DNA of 64,000 bases, taken from positions 7,660 through 71,659 of the forward strand of contig JBBANM010000028.1 in assembly GCA_040401995.1 (NCBI GenBank). The letters run 5' to 3'. Both the position numbers and the translations under genes were made by a program. Shown one piece after another: positions 1 through 9,580 of this stretch (within the stretch, counting starts at the first letter, position 1; each line of letters begins with the position of its first letter). Below the pieces are notes generated by a model. It was given only the letters and a program-made list of their open reading frames with translations, was not told the origin of the DNA and searched no databases. Origin of the DNA: Haliscomenobacter sp040401995. Lineage in GTDB: Bacteria; Bacteroidota; Bacteroidia; Chitinophagales; Saprospiraceae.

Positions 1-2
1 TG

Positions 3-1091
3 GTGGTTTGGCCTGGGGTTGCCGAAGAATTGGTGGGAACCAAAGCCTACTTTACCCGCGATGGTTATTTTGACAACATCGACTTGTGTATTTTCACCCA
101 CGTTGCCGATAACTTGAGCGTTTCTTATGGTCAGGCCATCGGTACTGGTCTTATTTCAGTAGAGTATGAGTTTGCGGGGGAAGCGGCTCACGCTGCTGGC
201 GCTCCTTGGCGGGGTCGCTCGGCGCTGGATGCCGTGGAATTGACCAGTATTGGCTGGCAGTACACCCGCGAGCACCTGGATCCGCTGCAACGTTCGCACC
301 ACGTGATCAAAAATGGTGGGGATCAACCCAACGTAGTGCCTTCCAAAGCTTCCATTTGGTTTTACTTCCGCCATGTGACCTACCCAAAAATCATGGAACT
401 CTATGAGAAAGGAACCAAAATTGCCACCGCAGCAGCTATGATGACCGATACCAAAATGAGTTCAAAAATTTTGGGTTCGGCTTGGCCACGCCACTACAAT
501 AAAGTGATCGCCGAAAAAATGTACGACAACATCAAGCTGGTGGGTTTACCTACCTGGAGCAAAGAAGATCAAGCTTTGGCCATCGCCATCCAGAAAGAGG
601 TGAAGTCGCCCAAAGACACCACTGGTCTAAAAACCAAATTGGACAGTTTAGGTGTGCCCGTTGTTAACTTCGTCAGCGGCGGATCAGATGACATTGGCGA
701 TATTTCCTGGAAATTGCCGACAATTACGTTGGGTTATCCTTCCAATATCCCGGGCTTGCCAGGACACCATTGGGCCAATGCGGTAGCCATGGCAACTCCT
801 ATTGCCCACAAAGGCGTGGTAGCGGGCGCGAAGGCCGAAGCAATGACTTTGCTGGACTTTTTCCTCAAACCAGAGTTGGTGCCACAGGCTTGGGATTATT
901 TCCGCACGGAACAGGGCATGAAGCAAAAATACATCCCCATGGTTAGCAAAGATGACAAACCAGCCATTTACCTCAATACCGACATCATGGAAGAGTTTCG
1001 TCCAAAGTTGAAACCATTCTACTATGATGAAACCAAATATGGCTCTTATTTGGAGCAGTTGGGCATCAAGTACCCGACAGTGAAGAAGTAA
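3..1091 (+). CDS. M20-family amidohydrolase, AbgB-like (5' truncated by window edge)
   Basis: This is the C-terminal part of a metal-dependent amidohydrolase of peptidase family M20, resembling AbgB (p-aminobenzoyl-glutamate hydrolase subunit B) and related N-acyl amino acid hydrolases. The frame is already open at the edge, so the GTG at 3 is not a real start; the missing N-terminus would carry the first metal ligands. Visible are the lid/dimerisation domain opening with EFAGEAAHAAGAPW (about residues 57-70), typical of this family, and a late ligand His in GLPGHHWAN (about residue 257). About 360 of an expected 450-550 residues are present. A strong hairpin follows at 1111-1151. The substrate cannot be told from the sequence; the family assignment is solid. 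Confidence 0.85.
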   Translation: MVWPGVAEELVGTKAYFTRDGYFDNIDLCIFTHVADNLSVSYGQAIGTGLISVEYEFAGEAAHAAGAPWRGRSALDAVELTSIGWQYTREHLDPLQRSHHVIKNGGDQPNVVPSKASIWFYFRHVTYPKIMELYEKGTKIATAAAMMTDTKMSSKILGSAWPRHYNKVIAEKMYDNIKLVGLPTWSKEDQALAIAIQKEVKSPKDTTGLKTKLDSLGVPVVNFVSGGSDDIGDISWKLPTITLGYPSNIPGLPGHHWANAVAMATPIAHKGVVAGAKAEAMTLLDFFLKPELVPQAWDYFRTEQGMKQKYIPMVSKDDKPAIYLNTDIMEEFRPKLKPFYYDETKYGSYLEQLGIKYPTVKK

Positions 1092-1110
1092 AAGATGTTG
1101 TTTTGAGGAT

Positions 1111-1151
1111 GATTGGACGTCTAGTTTTTGCTAAAAAATAGACGTCCAATC
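1111..1151. terminator. Hairpin, likely rho-independent terminator
   Basis: The arms GATTGGACGTCTA (1111-1123) and TAGACGTCCAATC (1139-1151) are perfectly complementary over 13 bp around a 15-base T/A-rich loop. The hairpin lies 20 bp after the amidohydrolase stop and before the SNF2 gene, so it probably ends the upstream transcript. There is no long T-run, which is common for Bacteroidota terminators. Confidence 0.6.
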
Positions 1152-1221
1152 TTCATAAAATCAAGTGGATTTGGAAATCAGGTGAAAATCTTTCATTTTC
1201 ACATTCAAATTAATCTTGCCA

Positions 1222-4023
1222 ATGCCTGAACAGCAAAACATCTTTGACCGGTTAAAACGGCCTTCTCTTCAAGCAAAGACCTCACAAGCTTATACCGATG
1301 TCTATTTTCAGATCAAATTTGATGATTTTGGCGGCTTTGTGGTTGTAGTTGACAAAAAAGGGAAACCTACCGAAACCAGCTACCTCAATTATGGCGGAGC
1401 GGTACGCAACGTTTTGCGCGCACTGCAGCAAATACGGGAAAAAGAAAGCTTTGTCATCAATTGGGATCGCCCCAACGATAATGTTTATCTATCCGAGCAC
1501 TCTTTTTTAGTGGAAGCACTAAAGCCATGCGACAATATAATCGATGAAGATCTGGCTCCGTTGACTTTTGCCACCGCCGAAGCAGGTTCAATTCGGCTGC
1601 AGTTAAAATCCAGCCAAAAAGCAGACTACTTAACAGCCCGTCTTTTATTACAATTTGACAACCAATTACTCGATGGCTTTAAGGTCTTTACTGAACAGTA
1701 CATTTTAATTGAAAAGCAAATCATTGAGATCGCGCCTTTGGGCAGTAGTTTCGGGCTTGCCTCTTATTTCAATACCGAAATAGCCCGTAAAGATTTGACT
1801 ATTTTTCTATCCTTGGCTTTTTCGAACCTGGATCATTTGGAGCTTTCTTATGATGATTATGTCTTGATCCGAACCAATGACGAGAAAATTAAAGCTTCGC
1901 CTTGCTTGATTTTTGAAAAATTAGATACCGACAACTCCTTGTATTTAAGGGTAGCACAAACCCTTCCTGACATCAATTTTGACGCGCTTGAACAGTACGA
2001 TCTGTACCGTTATGCCGAGATCAATGATCTATCGCAAACCGTAACCGTGCGGTATGTGGATCAAAGCCCCTCTGAGGAAATCATTGGTCGCATTACCCGC
2101 TTGTTGCGCAAACATGAGCCCAAAAAAAGCAAAAACGATCGCGAATCCATTGTTCAAGATGGCAACTTGATCGTCATACCAGAGGTTATAGCTCAAGCAT
2201 TCATTTATTCAGAGCTACCAAATTTGCTTTCTGAATACACTGTTTTTGGCTCCGAAAAACTGCGCGAGTACAAAATAAAAACTACTGCGCCTAAGCTTGA
2301 TTTTAAACTTAGTCACAACATTAACTTCTTTGAAGGCGACGTTAATCTTGATTTTGATGGCGAAAAAATAAACTTGTTTGAAGTTTTATCGCAATACAAT
2401 AAAAATCGCTACGTGCAGCTCAGCGATGGCAGTCACGCTTTGCTCAACGAAGCTTATGTACGCAGGTTAGAGCGTTTGTTTAAGAAAAAAAACAAAAAAG
2501 CGCAAGTATCTTTCTTCGATTTCCCTTTGTTGGAAGATTTGCTAGAGGAAAGTGCCAACGACAAAGTATTCACCCGTTCGCGCAGTGTTTTTGAAGGATT
2601 TAACGCCCTAAGTGCAAAAAAAGTAAAAACCCCAAAACTGGAATCGGTAACATTGCGTCCCTATCAAAAACAGGGATTGGCATGGTTACAATATTTGCAT
2701 GAGCAGCAATTGGGCGGCTGCTTAGCCGATGATATGGGTTTGGGAAAAACCTTACAAACCATCGCCTTATTGACGGCAATATACCCCAAGGAAAAAAAGC
2801 CAACCTTGGTGGTCATGCCCCGCAGTCTACTTTTCAACTGGGAACGCGAGGTACAGCGCTTTGCTCCTCAGTTGAGTACCTATACTTTTTATGGACAAAG
2901 TCGCGAGTACGAAGCCATGCGCAGTGCCCACTTGATTTTCACCACTTATGCCACCATGCGCAATGAAATCGAAAAGTTAAAGGAGGAATCTTTTTACTAC
3001 GTGATTTTAGATGAATCACAAAACATCAAAAACATCAATGCGCAAACCACTAAAGCGGCTATGCTGCTACAAAGCAAACACCGCTTGGCATTGAGCGGTA
3101 CGCCCATTGAAAACAACCTGGGGGAACTCTACTCCCTATTTCATTTTTTAAACCCCGCTATGTTTGGTTCCCTCACTCAGTTTAGCGATGATTACCTCAA
3201 TCCCATTCAAAAAAGCAATGATGCCAACGCCATTCAACAGCTGCGTAAAAAGATCTATCCCTTTATTTTACGCCGCCTCAAAAAAGATGTTTTAATCGAC
3301 TTACCCGACAAGATTGAGCAGACTCTTTTTGTAGATATGGGCGACGAACAAAAAAAGTTGTACGAACAACGGCGGCAATTTTATGCCGAGGCAGTTCAGA
3401 TGCAAATCATTGAAAAAGGCGTACAAGGCGCTCAGTTTTTTGTATTCCAAGCCCTCAACGAGTTGCGCCAAATAGCTACCATTCCCGAAGCAGTATCAGA
3501 AGGGCGGGTGGAAAGCGCCAAGCTTGAAATGCTTGCCGAACAGCTGCTGGATGCGGTAGCCAACCGACACAAAGTATTGGTTTTTGTGAATTTCTTAGCA
3601 GCCATTGAAAGCATTGGCAACCACCTCAACGAAAATGGAATTGGATACGTATCTATGACCGGTGCAACCCGCAACCGCGAAATATTGGTCAACCAGTTCC
3701 AAAATGATCCTAGCTGTCAGGTGTTTTTGATGACGCTAAAAACCGGTGGAGTAGGACTTAACTTAACCGCTGCTGACACCATTTTCATCTACGATCCTTG
3801 GTGGAATGTGGCTGCCGAAAATCAAGCCATTGACCGAGCACACCGCATTGGGCAAAAGCAAAAAGTACTGGCCTATAAATTGATCGCCAAAGGCAGCATT
3901 GAGGAGAAAATTATTCAATTACAGCAAGTAAAAAAAGAGCTATTTGACAACATCATTTCTGCGGATGGTGCTTCGCTTAAATCCCTTTCCGAAGACGATA
4001 TTAAACTACTGCTTGCCAAATGA
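1222..4023 (+). CDS. SNF2/RapA-type DEAD-box-like helicase
   Basis: A 933-residue SNF2-superfamily ATPase, an SF2 double-stranded DNA translocase. The C-terminal half carries the whole motor: motif I in LADDMGLGKTLQT near residue 500, motif II DESQ near 597, motif III-like LALSGTPIENNLGEL, and the Helicase_C lobe with KTGGVGLNLTAAD, DPWWNVAAENQAIDRAHRIGQ near 840-875. The N-terminal ~480 residues are a long accessory region without a SWIM zinc motif that I can see. I chose the ATG at 1222; the frame is open from a TTG two codons earlier. It overlaps the next gene by an ATGA, so the two are translationally coupled. Bacterial SNF2 proteins often act in DNA repair, transcription recycling or defence; no defence partner is recognisable here. 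Confidence 0.9.
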   Translation: MPEQQNIFDRLKRPSLQAKTSQAYTDVYFQIKFDDFGGFVVVVDKKGKPTETSYLNYGGAVRNVLRALQQIREKESFVINWDRPNDNVYLSEHSFLVEALKPCDNIIDEDLAPLTFATAEAGSIRLQLKSSQKADYLTARLLLQFDNQLLDGFKVFTEQYILIEKQIIEIAPLGSSFGLASYFNTEIARKDLTIFLSLAFSNLDHLELSYDDYVLIRTNDEKIKASPCLIFEKLDTDNSLYLRVAQTLPDINFDALEQYDLYRYAEINDLSQTVTVRYVDQSPSEEIIGRITRLLRKHEPKKSKNDRESIVQDGNLIVIPEVIAQAFIYSELPNLLSEYTVFGSEKLREYKIKTTAPKLDFKLSHNINFFEGDVNLDFDGEKINLFEVLSQYNKNRYVQLSDGSHALLNEAYVRRLERLFKKKNKKAQVSFFDFPLLEDLLEESANDKVFTRSRSVFEGFNALSAKKVKTPKLESVTLRPYQKQGLAWLQYLHEQQLGGCLADDMGLGKTLQTIALLTAIYPKEKKPTLVVMPRSLLFNWEREVQRFAPQLSTYTFYGQSREYEAMRSAHLIFTTYATMRNEIEKLKEESFYYVILDESQNIKNINAQTTKAAMLLQSKHRLALSGTPIENNLGELYSLFHFLNPAMFGSLTQFSDDYLNPIQKSNDANAIQQLRKKIYPFILRRLKKDVLIDLPDKIEQTLFVDMGDEQKKLYEQRRQFYAEAVQMQIIEKGVQGAQFFVFQALNELRQIATIPEAVSEGRVESAKLEMLAEQLLDAVANRHKVLVFVNFLAAIESIGNHLNENGIGYVSMTGATRNREILVNQFQNDPSCQVFLMTLKTGGVGLNLTAADTIFIYDPWWNVAAENQAIDRAHRIGQKQKVLAYKLIAKGSIEEKIIQLQQVKKELFDNIISADGASLKSLSEDDIKLLLAK

Positions 4024-5831
4024 GAAAGAAGTCGTTCAAAACCCGCCTGACTGAGATCACTGCAGCATTGGAGCAATCATTTACCAAAGATGAATTGACC
4101 AGCAAATTTTTGACCAAAGCAAAAAAGGTAGTTTCAGGTCACCTGGTTATTTTAATCAACGAAGGAGCGGATATTAATGACCTCAAACCACTTCTAACCA
4201 CAAAAGCCCCCAGTAAAGAAAAGCTGACATTTATTATCGCCCATGCTTTCATCACAAAAAAGACGTATCAAGCTTTTTTGGCTTTACAAGCCCCTGAAAT
4301 CCAAAAACTTTGGAATGAACTGATCTGGCAAACACAAATGAGTACCGAGGAAATCAATAAGAAATTAGGTATTGTTGCTACCCGTACCGTTGTCAAATAT
4401 GGAACTTACAAATCGGCTGAGCTTGAACCAGGATTCAATACTTTTAAAGATATCCCCATTCGACAATACAGCTATTACAATACTGGTTTTGTACTTTTAA
4501 TTCCCCTTCCTTTGCGACAACTGCTGCAGCAGCACCATGAATTACCCCAGGAGGCTTACTTGGTTCCATTAAATGAAACTTCGCCTACTCAATACGAATA
4601 CCTCAATGGCGAACAACATTTTTTTCAGGAATGGCCAAAAATAATGGCCTATTCTCAGCAGGGACAGATTTCCTATACTGCAAAAAAGCGGGCTACTCAA
4701 AACACGTTGCCCAAAATTCAGCGTATACTGGCCATTCAAGAGTTTTTTCCAAAAGATGCTGATGCCAAAAATCGATCTACCTTAAAAACAGCCATGTTCG
4801 CCAGCTTGGCGCAGCATTTTCCGGTAAGTTATAACTTGGCGGATATTCCTCTCACGGTACGTGTATTTCTTCAGCTCAACTACCAAAAGAGTTTTTTTTC
4901 TACCGCCCCAATCGTATTAACCGATTTAAAGGGGATGGGATACCTGGAAGGTTATGATTTTTTAAGTATTGAACATCATTTTTTTCAATTGTTCAAATCA
5001 CTCCCAATTGGCAAATGGATAAGTTTTGAGAACATTTACAACCATGTTAAATACAGTAACTATGACTTTGGCGTCGTCAGAAGATATGTTGCTGGCGAAA
5101 AATTGTACTATGAAGTTTCCGATTCGACCTATACAAGGTATGGTTTTTATGCCGATGCCAATCTTTACCCTTTTGCCATAGAAGATTCTTTTTTGCGCGG
5201 CAGTTTTTTTCTTTTCGCTGCTTTTGGGCTGTGTGATCTCAAATACGACGATATTGAAGTAAATGAGTTGGGGCGCTCCTGCTTCTCCACCTGGGATGGG
5301 TTGCGTTTTGTAAGACGCACCGCTTTGGGCGATTTTGTGTGCGGATTAAGTAACACCTATGATGCCTCGGGGATAGCCAAAAACAATCAGCTCTTACTTT
5401 CTGAAGATACCCTGCTCATCACTATTGAAGGTTCCGAAAACAGCATTGGCACTTTATTGGATCCTTATGCCGAACGCATTGGTCCCAATCGCTACAAAAC
5501 TGATGGCCGATCTTTTTTGAAAAATGTTCAAAACATCAAAGAATTAAATGCCAAAATCAATTTGTTTAAGCAAATAGTAGGGCAAGAACTTCCACCCAAT
5601 TGGATTTTCTTCTTTGACGATCTGCAACAAAAAATTAATCCTTTTATCAAACCTGAAGAGTTTGAAATTTTTAAAATCCCTCCCCAAAACAAAGCGCTGA
5701 TTCAGCTCATTGCCCACGATGCTACCCTCAAAAAATTGGTGGTTAAGGCCGAAGGTTATTTGATTCTGGTAGCAAAAACAAATATGGGGGCTTTTAAAAA
5801 GCGCTTGCAAGAGTTTGGGTATTTCTTTTAG
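4020..5831 (+). CDS. Unknown 603-aa protein coupled to SNF2 helicase
   Basis: I do not recognise this family. The start ATG overlaps the stop of the SNF2 gene in an ATGA, so the proteins are very likely made in a fixed ratio and act together. The N-terminal ~130 residues are helical and rich in Lys, Thr and Leu. The middle and C-terminal parts are mixed alpha/beta with many aromatic residues (for example IRQYSYYNTGFVLLIPLPL near 150). There is no signal peptide, membrane segment or nucleotide-binding loop. It could be a specificity or accessory subunit of the translocase. Confidence 0.75.
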   Translation: MRKKSFKTRLTEITAALEQSFTKDELTSKFLTKAKKVVSGHLVILINEGADINDLKPLLTTKAPSKEKLTFIIAHAFITKKTYQAFLALQAPEIQKLWNELIWQTQMSTEEINKKLGIVATRTVVKYGTYKSAELEPGFNTFKDIPIRQYSYYNTGFVLLIPLPLRQLLQQHHELPQEAYLVPLNETSPTQYEYLNGEQHFFQEWPKIMAYSQQGQISYTAKKRATQNTLPKIQRILAIQEFFPKDADAKNRSTLKTAMFASLAQHFPVSYNLADIPLTVRVFLQLNYQKSFFSTAPIVLTDLKGMGYLEGYDFLSIEHHFFQLFKSLPIGKWISFENIYNHVKYSNYDFGVVRRYVAGEKLYYEVSDSTYTRYGFYADANLYPFAIEDSFLRGSFFLFAAFGLCDLKYDDIEVNELGRSCFSTWDGLRFVRRTALGDFVCGLSNTYDASGIAKNNQLLLSEDTLLITIEGSENSIGTLLDPYAERIGPNRYKTDGRSFLKNVQNIKELNAKINLFKQIVGQELPPNWIFFFDDLQQKINPFIKPEEFEIFKIPPQNKALIQLIAHDATLKKLVVKAEGYLILVAKTNMGAFKKRLQEFGYFF

Positions 5832-5874
5832 GTGGTGGTGGGAAAACCCTTCCAGCATCTTACCCAGAAAATGG

Positions 5875-5918
5875 CGATCTTGAGCTATACTTCCCTCGGG
5901 AAGTATAAAATCAATCGC
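5875..5918. repeat. Palindrome in mgtA leader, minimal form of family-1 repeat
   Basis: ATACTTCCCTCGGGAAGTAT at 5887-5906 has 9-bp complementary arms around TC, and GGCGAT (5875-5880) pairs with ATCGCC (5913-5918) outside it. The same ends bound the two larger elements at 9868-10022 and 22564-22724, so this looks like a copy that has lost its interior. It lies 17 bp before the mgtA start codon and could act as a terminator for the 603-aa gene or as a leader structure. Confidence 0.6.
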
Positions 5919-5923
5919 CACCC

Positions 5924-8443
5924 ATGCAAACGAATACCCCCAACGAATTCTGGCAATATGATGCGCCGCACTGGTTAACCCAACTGAATAGCTCCGATCA
6001 GGGCCTAACCCAAGCGGCAGCAGAAAAAATGCTGCTCCAATCCGGGCAAAAACACAAAACCAAATCTGTTTTTCAAAAAGACCTCTGGCTACTGATCGGT
6101 CAATTCAAAAGCCCTTTGATGTTGTTGTTGATTGGCGCCGTTATTTTATCGGCATTTTTGGGCGATACCTCTGATGTGTTCATCATCCTTTTCATCGTAT
6201 TGTCAACGGGTTTACTGAGTTTTTTTCAAGAAAGAAATGCGGGTCGCGTAGTGGAGCAACTCCAATCCATGATTGCTTTGAAAAGCATGGTATTGCGCGA
6301 TGGAGCGCCGCAATCCGTCGTTTCCACCAGTATTGTGCCGGGCGATGTCCTGATTTTTAAGGCTGGCGAAATGATTCCCGCCGATTGTCTGCTGTTGGAG
6401 GCCAATGAACTCAACGTCAATGAGGCCAGTTTAACTGGCGAGTCGTACCCGGTAAGAAAGGAAGTGGGGGTTTTAGATGTTGCCACCGATCTGGCCAAAC
6501 GCAACAATTGTCTATGGGAAGGCACCAACGTGGTTAGCGGTAGCGGCAAAGCCTTGGTCATCCAAACCGGCGCCAATACCATTTTCGGTAGTCTTGCGGA
6601 AAGCGCTGGCGTGGCCGTAGAAACGACTTTTGAGAAAGGAATCAAAGATTTTGGGTTTTTTCTGATGCGCATCACCCTGGTACTTTCGATATTCATCCTC
6701 ATCGTCAACTTACTGAATCACAAAAGTCCCATCGAGTCTGCGCTGTTTGCGTTGGCGCTGGCGGTAGGTATGGCGCCGGAATTGTTGCCGGCCATCACCA
6801 CCATAGCCATGAGTGCTGGCGCCAAGCGGATGCTGGCAAAAAAGGTAATTGTGAAAAAACTGGCCTCCATCCAAAATTTGGGAGAGGTCAATTTGCTGTG
6901 TACCGATAAAACGGGCACCCTCACCGATGGCGTCATTACCATAGCTGGTTTGGTGGATGGAATGGGAGTGGAAAGCGAATCTGTGAAAGAATTGGCGTAT
7001 TGGAACGCAACTTTTGAAAGCGGCTATGCCAATCCGATTGATGAATCATTGAAACAACTGACTCTAACCACGAAACTGGTTCCCAAAAAAATTGACGAAG
7101 TTCCCTACGATTTTATCCGCAAACGCCTGAGTATCGCCATCGATAAAGGCGATGAGCAATTGTTGATCAGCAAAGGGGCGTTTACCCAAATTTTAAGTAT
7201 TTGCAGCAGCATTCAAGTAGGTGATGGTAAAATTGAAGCCATTACTCCACATCTGGCTGAGCTGGAAAAACGCTACGAAAAATTTGGCGTCGATGGATTA
7301 AGAGCGATTGGCATTTGTTACAAAAAAATAACAACCGCTTCCATCTCAAAAGATGACGAAAAAGAAATGATTTTTTCCGGTTTTATTTTGTTACAAGACC
7401 TCATCAAACCCGGTATCCAAGCAACCCTGGATGAACTCCACAAACTCAAAGTAGGCCTAAAAATCATTACAGGCGACAACAAAAATGTGGCTCGATCGAT
7501 TGCCTTAAAAATTGGCATCAAAGACCCAGTGGTGATGACTGGCGCCACCCTTTTTCACACCAGTACGGAGGCCTTGCCGCGTGCCGCCAAAAAAACGCAC
7601 ATTTTTGCTGAAGTTGAACCCCAACAAAAAGAACGGATCATTCTAGCTTTGCGAAAATCCTACACTGTTGCTTACATGGGCGATGGCATCAACGACGTTT
7701 CTGCCATCAATGCCGCCGACGTGGGCATGTCGGTAGAAAACGCGGTAGATGTAGCCCGCGAGGCTGCCGATTTTGTGTTAATGGAAAAAGACCTTATGGT
7801 GCTGGTGGACGGTATCAAGGAGGGGCGAAAAACTTTTGCCAATACCTTGAAGTACATTTTCATCAATACCGGTTCTACATTTGGCAATATGTTTAGCGTG
7901 GCGATTGCTTCGCTGTTACTGCCTTTTTTGCCCATGTTGCCTAAACAGATTTTATTGACCAATTTCATTACGGATTTTCCTTACCTCACCGTCGCTTCCG
8001 ATAATGTGGATCCCGAACAATTGAACCGCCCCGGCAAATGGGATCTAAAATTCATCCGCAACTACATGGTGATTTTTGGCATCCATAGTTCATTGTTTGA
8101 TGTCATTACGTTTTTCACCCTTTTGTATGTGCTCAAAGTAAAAGAATCGGCTTTTCAGACCGGCTGGTTCGTCGAGTCGATCTTGACTGAATTATTTATC
8201 CTGTTCATCATTCGAACGCACAAAAACTTCTTTAAAAGTCGGCCGGGTAAGTACCTGTTTGTATTAAGCATTGCTGGTTTAGTTTTGACGTTAGCGTTGC
8301 CTTACACCCCGCTGGCTCAGGAGGTAGGGCTAACGCCATTACCGCTGCTGAATTTAGGCGCTATGTTGTTGATAGTGGCGCTGTACATCATTACGGCTGA
8401 TTTGCTTAAGGTATGGTTTTTTAAACGGTATCGGAGTGCGTGA
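5924..8443 (+). CDS. mgtA: Mg2+-importing P-type ATPase
   Basis: An 839-residue P3B-type ATPase of the MgtA/MgtB group, which brings Mg2+ into the cytoplasm at the expense of ATP. Order of parts: N-terminal cation-ATPase domain (about 1-70), first membrane pair (about 58-105), actuator domain with LTGESYPV near 168, M4 with GMAPELLPAITT near 283, phosphorylation motif CTDKTGTLTDG with the aspartate at 328, hinge GDGINDVSAINAADVG near 586, and a C-terminal six-helix bundle including NFITDFPYLTVASDNVDPE. The length and the phrase FGNMFSVAIASLLLPFLPMLP match MgtA rather than Ca2+ or heavy-metal pumps. It is preceded by a palindrome and faces a convergent GNAT gene. I see no MgtL- or mgtA-riboswitch-like leader. 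Confidence 0.93.
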   Translation: MQTNTPNEFWQYDAPHWLTQLNSSDQGLTQAAAEKMLLQSGQKHKTKSVFQKDLWLLIGQFKSPLMLLLIGAVILSAFLGDTSDVFIILFIVLSTGLLSFFQERNAGRVVEQLQSMIALKSMVLRDGAPQSVVSTSIVPGDVLIFKAGEMIPADCLLLEANELNVNEASLTGESYPVRKEVGVLDVATDLAKRNNCLWEGTNVVSGSGKALVIQTGANTIFGSLAESAGVAVETTFEKGIKDFGFFLMRITLVLSIFILIVNLLNHKSPIESALFALALAVGMAPELLPAITTIAMSAGAKRMLAKKVIVKKLASIQNLGEVNLLCTDKTGTLTDGVITIAGLVDGMGVESESVKELAYWNATFESGYANPIDESLKQLTLTTKLVPKKIDEVPYDFIRKRLSIAIDKGDEQLLISKGAFTQILSICSSIQVGDGKIEAITPHLAELEKRYEKFGVDGLRAIGICYKKITTASISKDDEKEMIFSGFILLQDLIKPGIQATLDELHKLKVGLKIITGDNKNVARSIALKIGIKDPVVMTGATLFHTSTEALPRAAKKTHIFAEVEPQQKERIILALRKSYTVAYMGDGINDVSAINAADVGMSVENAVDVAREAADFVLMEKDLMVLVDGIKEGRKTFANTLKYIFINTGSTFGNMFSVAIASLLLPFLPMLPKQILLTNFITDFPYLTVASDNVDPEQLNRPGKWDLKFIRNYMVIFGIHSSLFDVITFFTLLYVLKVKESAFQTGWFVESILTELFILFIIRTHKNFFKSRPGKYLFVLSIAGLVLTLALPYTPLAQEVGLTPLPLLNLGAMLLIVALYIITADLLKVWFFKRYRSA

Positions 8444-8476
8444 TGGGGAACGACTGAGGAAAGGGGACATTGGATA

Positions 8477-8992
8477 TCACCCCTTACCCCAGTCCCCCCG
8501 CCTAACCGCGTATACCAATTCATCCAAATATTCGCCATTTTTAAAAAGTACTTTTTCAAACCGCCCTTCCAGCAGGAAGTTATTTTTTTCCAATACTTTC
8601 TGGGAAGCGATATTGGTCCCAAAGGGTTTTGCGTATACCCTTTCAATATCAAAGGTTGTAAAAGCAAAATCCACCATCTGCTTAATGGCATTGCTAATAA
8701 TACCTTGCCCCCAATAAGGTTCTGCTAACCAATACCCCAATTCGGCATTCTTTTTGAAAATGTCATTTTGCGGGTGAATGCCAATTCCACCGGCTGCTTC
8801 ACCGGCAACCTCGATGGCAAAAATAGAAATGGGATTGCCTTCGATTGCAAATTCAAGAAAAGCAACTCCGTCATTTTTGGTATAAGGATGAGGGAATTTA
8901 TCGGTCAGGTTTTTAGCTACGTTCCAATTGTTGGCGTATTTAACCAGGTCGTGGAGGTCAGTTTTTGTCCAAGGGTGAAGTGTGAATTCCAT
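8477..8992 (-). CDS. GNAT N-acetyltransferase, RimJ/RimL type
   Basis: A 171-residue GNAT protein of the RimJ/RimL or Acetyltransf_3 kind, which transfers acetyl from acetyl-CoA to an amino group. The opening FTLHPWTKTDLHDLVKYANN, the central ELGYWLAEPYWGQGII (the acetyl-CoA pyrophosphate loop is the WGQGI stretch, about residues 90-97), and the late NIASQKVLEKNNFLLEGR are the usual landmarks. The acceptor is unknown; such genes range from ribosomal-protein modifiers to small-molecule acetylases. It converges on mgtA. Confidence 0.85.
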   Translation of the reverse strand: MEFTLHPWTKTDLHDLVKYANNWNVAKNLTDKFPHPYTKNDGVAFLEFAIEGNPISIFAIEVAGEAAGGIGIHPQNDIFKKNAELGYWLAEPYWGQGIISNAIKQMVDFAFTTFDIERVYAKPFGTNIASQKVLEKNNFLLEGRFEKVLFKNGEYLDELVYAVRRGDWGKG

Positions 8993-9033
8993 CTTTTATT
9001 TTTTATCAAAAACCATTACAAAAGGATACTTTC

Positions 9034-9068
9034 CACGGGGAGGAAAGGTGGGATTTTGGCAAAAATAA
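9034..9068. repeat. Partial family-1 repeat end
   Basis: GGATACTTTCCACGGGG followed by AGGAAAGGTGGGATTTTGGC closely resembles the left end of the element at 9868-10022 and stops where an AGCTTGTTCAGG end begins at 9069. It reads as a family-1 element broken by a family-4 type insertion. Confidence 0.45.
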
Positions 9069-9142
9069 AGCTTGTTCAGGATTTTGCACAAAATCTGAGT
9101 GGGTGCGCTATAACAATTAAATTTTTTATTCTTTTGCTGCTA

Positions 9143-9580
9143 TTAAAGCTGAGTGTTCAATAGCAGCAGATAATTTGAAGTCCGTTTTTTAATTTTTTCA
9201 AGAATTGGTTTTATAGATGGAATGATGCCTTGAAGTTTTGCTTTTACTATCACACCGATCGTTCCAGTAATATTAATTCCCAGTCGTTCAGCTATCAATC
9301 TTGCTTTATAGTCATCTAGAATAAGGGTACAATCAGGTGTTTCTAAAGCCAAGGCAATGGCACTTGATTCCCCCCTGTCGATTTGAAGCTCCAAAAGCTG
9401 TTGTCTTTTTTTATCAACTACACTATATATTTCTACCCATTCAGGCAATGTTTCCCCAAATTCAGTAGCAATATCAATGGTCGTTGTGATTTGCCCATAA
9501 ACCTTTTGTAATAGGTCAAGCTCTTCGATTTTTGTTAAAACTATAAAGCAGCTGGTATCAGATATGATTATCTTAGGCAT
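9143..9580 (-). CDS. DUF3368 PIN-like toxin
   Basis: A 145-residue PIN-domain protein of the DUF3368 family, a VapC-like presumed ribonuclease toxin. The first acidic residue is in the opening KIIISDTSCFIVL, a conserved glutamate lies in DRGESSAIALAL, and an aspartate follows in CTLILDDYKARLIAERLG, the expected order for PIN active sites. The ATG at 9580 is preferred; it overlaps the antitoxin stop by 8 bp, while a TTG two codons upstream is also in frame. Its partner is the upstream UPF0175 gene. Confidence 0.85.
   Translation of the reverse strand: MPKIIISDTSCFIVLTKIEELDLLQKVYGQITTTIDIATEFGETLPEWVEIYSVVDKKRQQLLELQIDRGESSAIALALETPDCTLILDDYKARLIAERLGINITGTIGVIVKAKLQGIIPSIKPILEKIKKRTSNYLLLLNTQL

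Noticed and set aside
5544..5921. 125-aa reverse ORF after the 603-aa gene
   Set aside because: It is a shadow of the forward coding sequence, without a domain or start signal.
8436..9163. Forward ORFs opposite the GNAT gene
   Set aside because: They are antisense to an intact acetyltransferase and show no family features.
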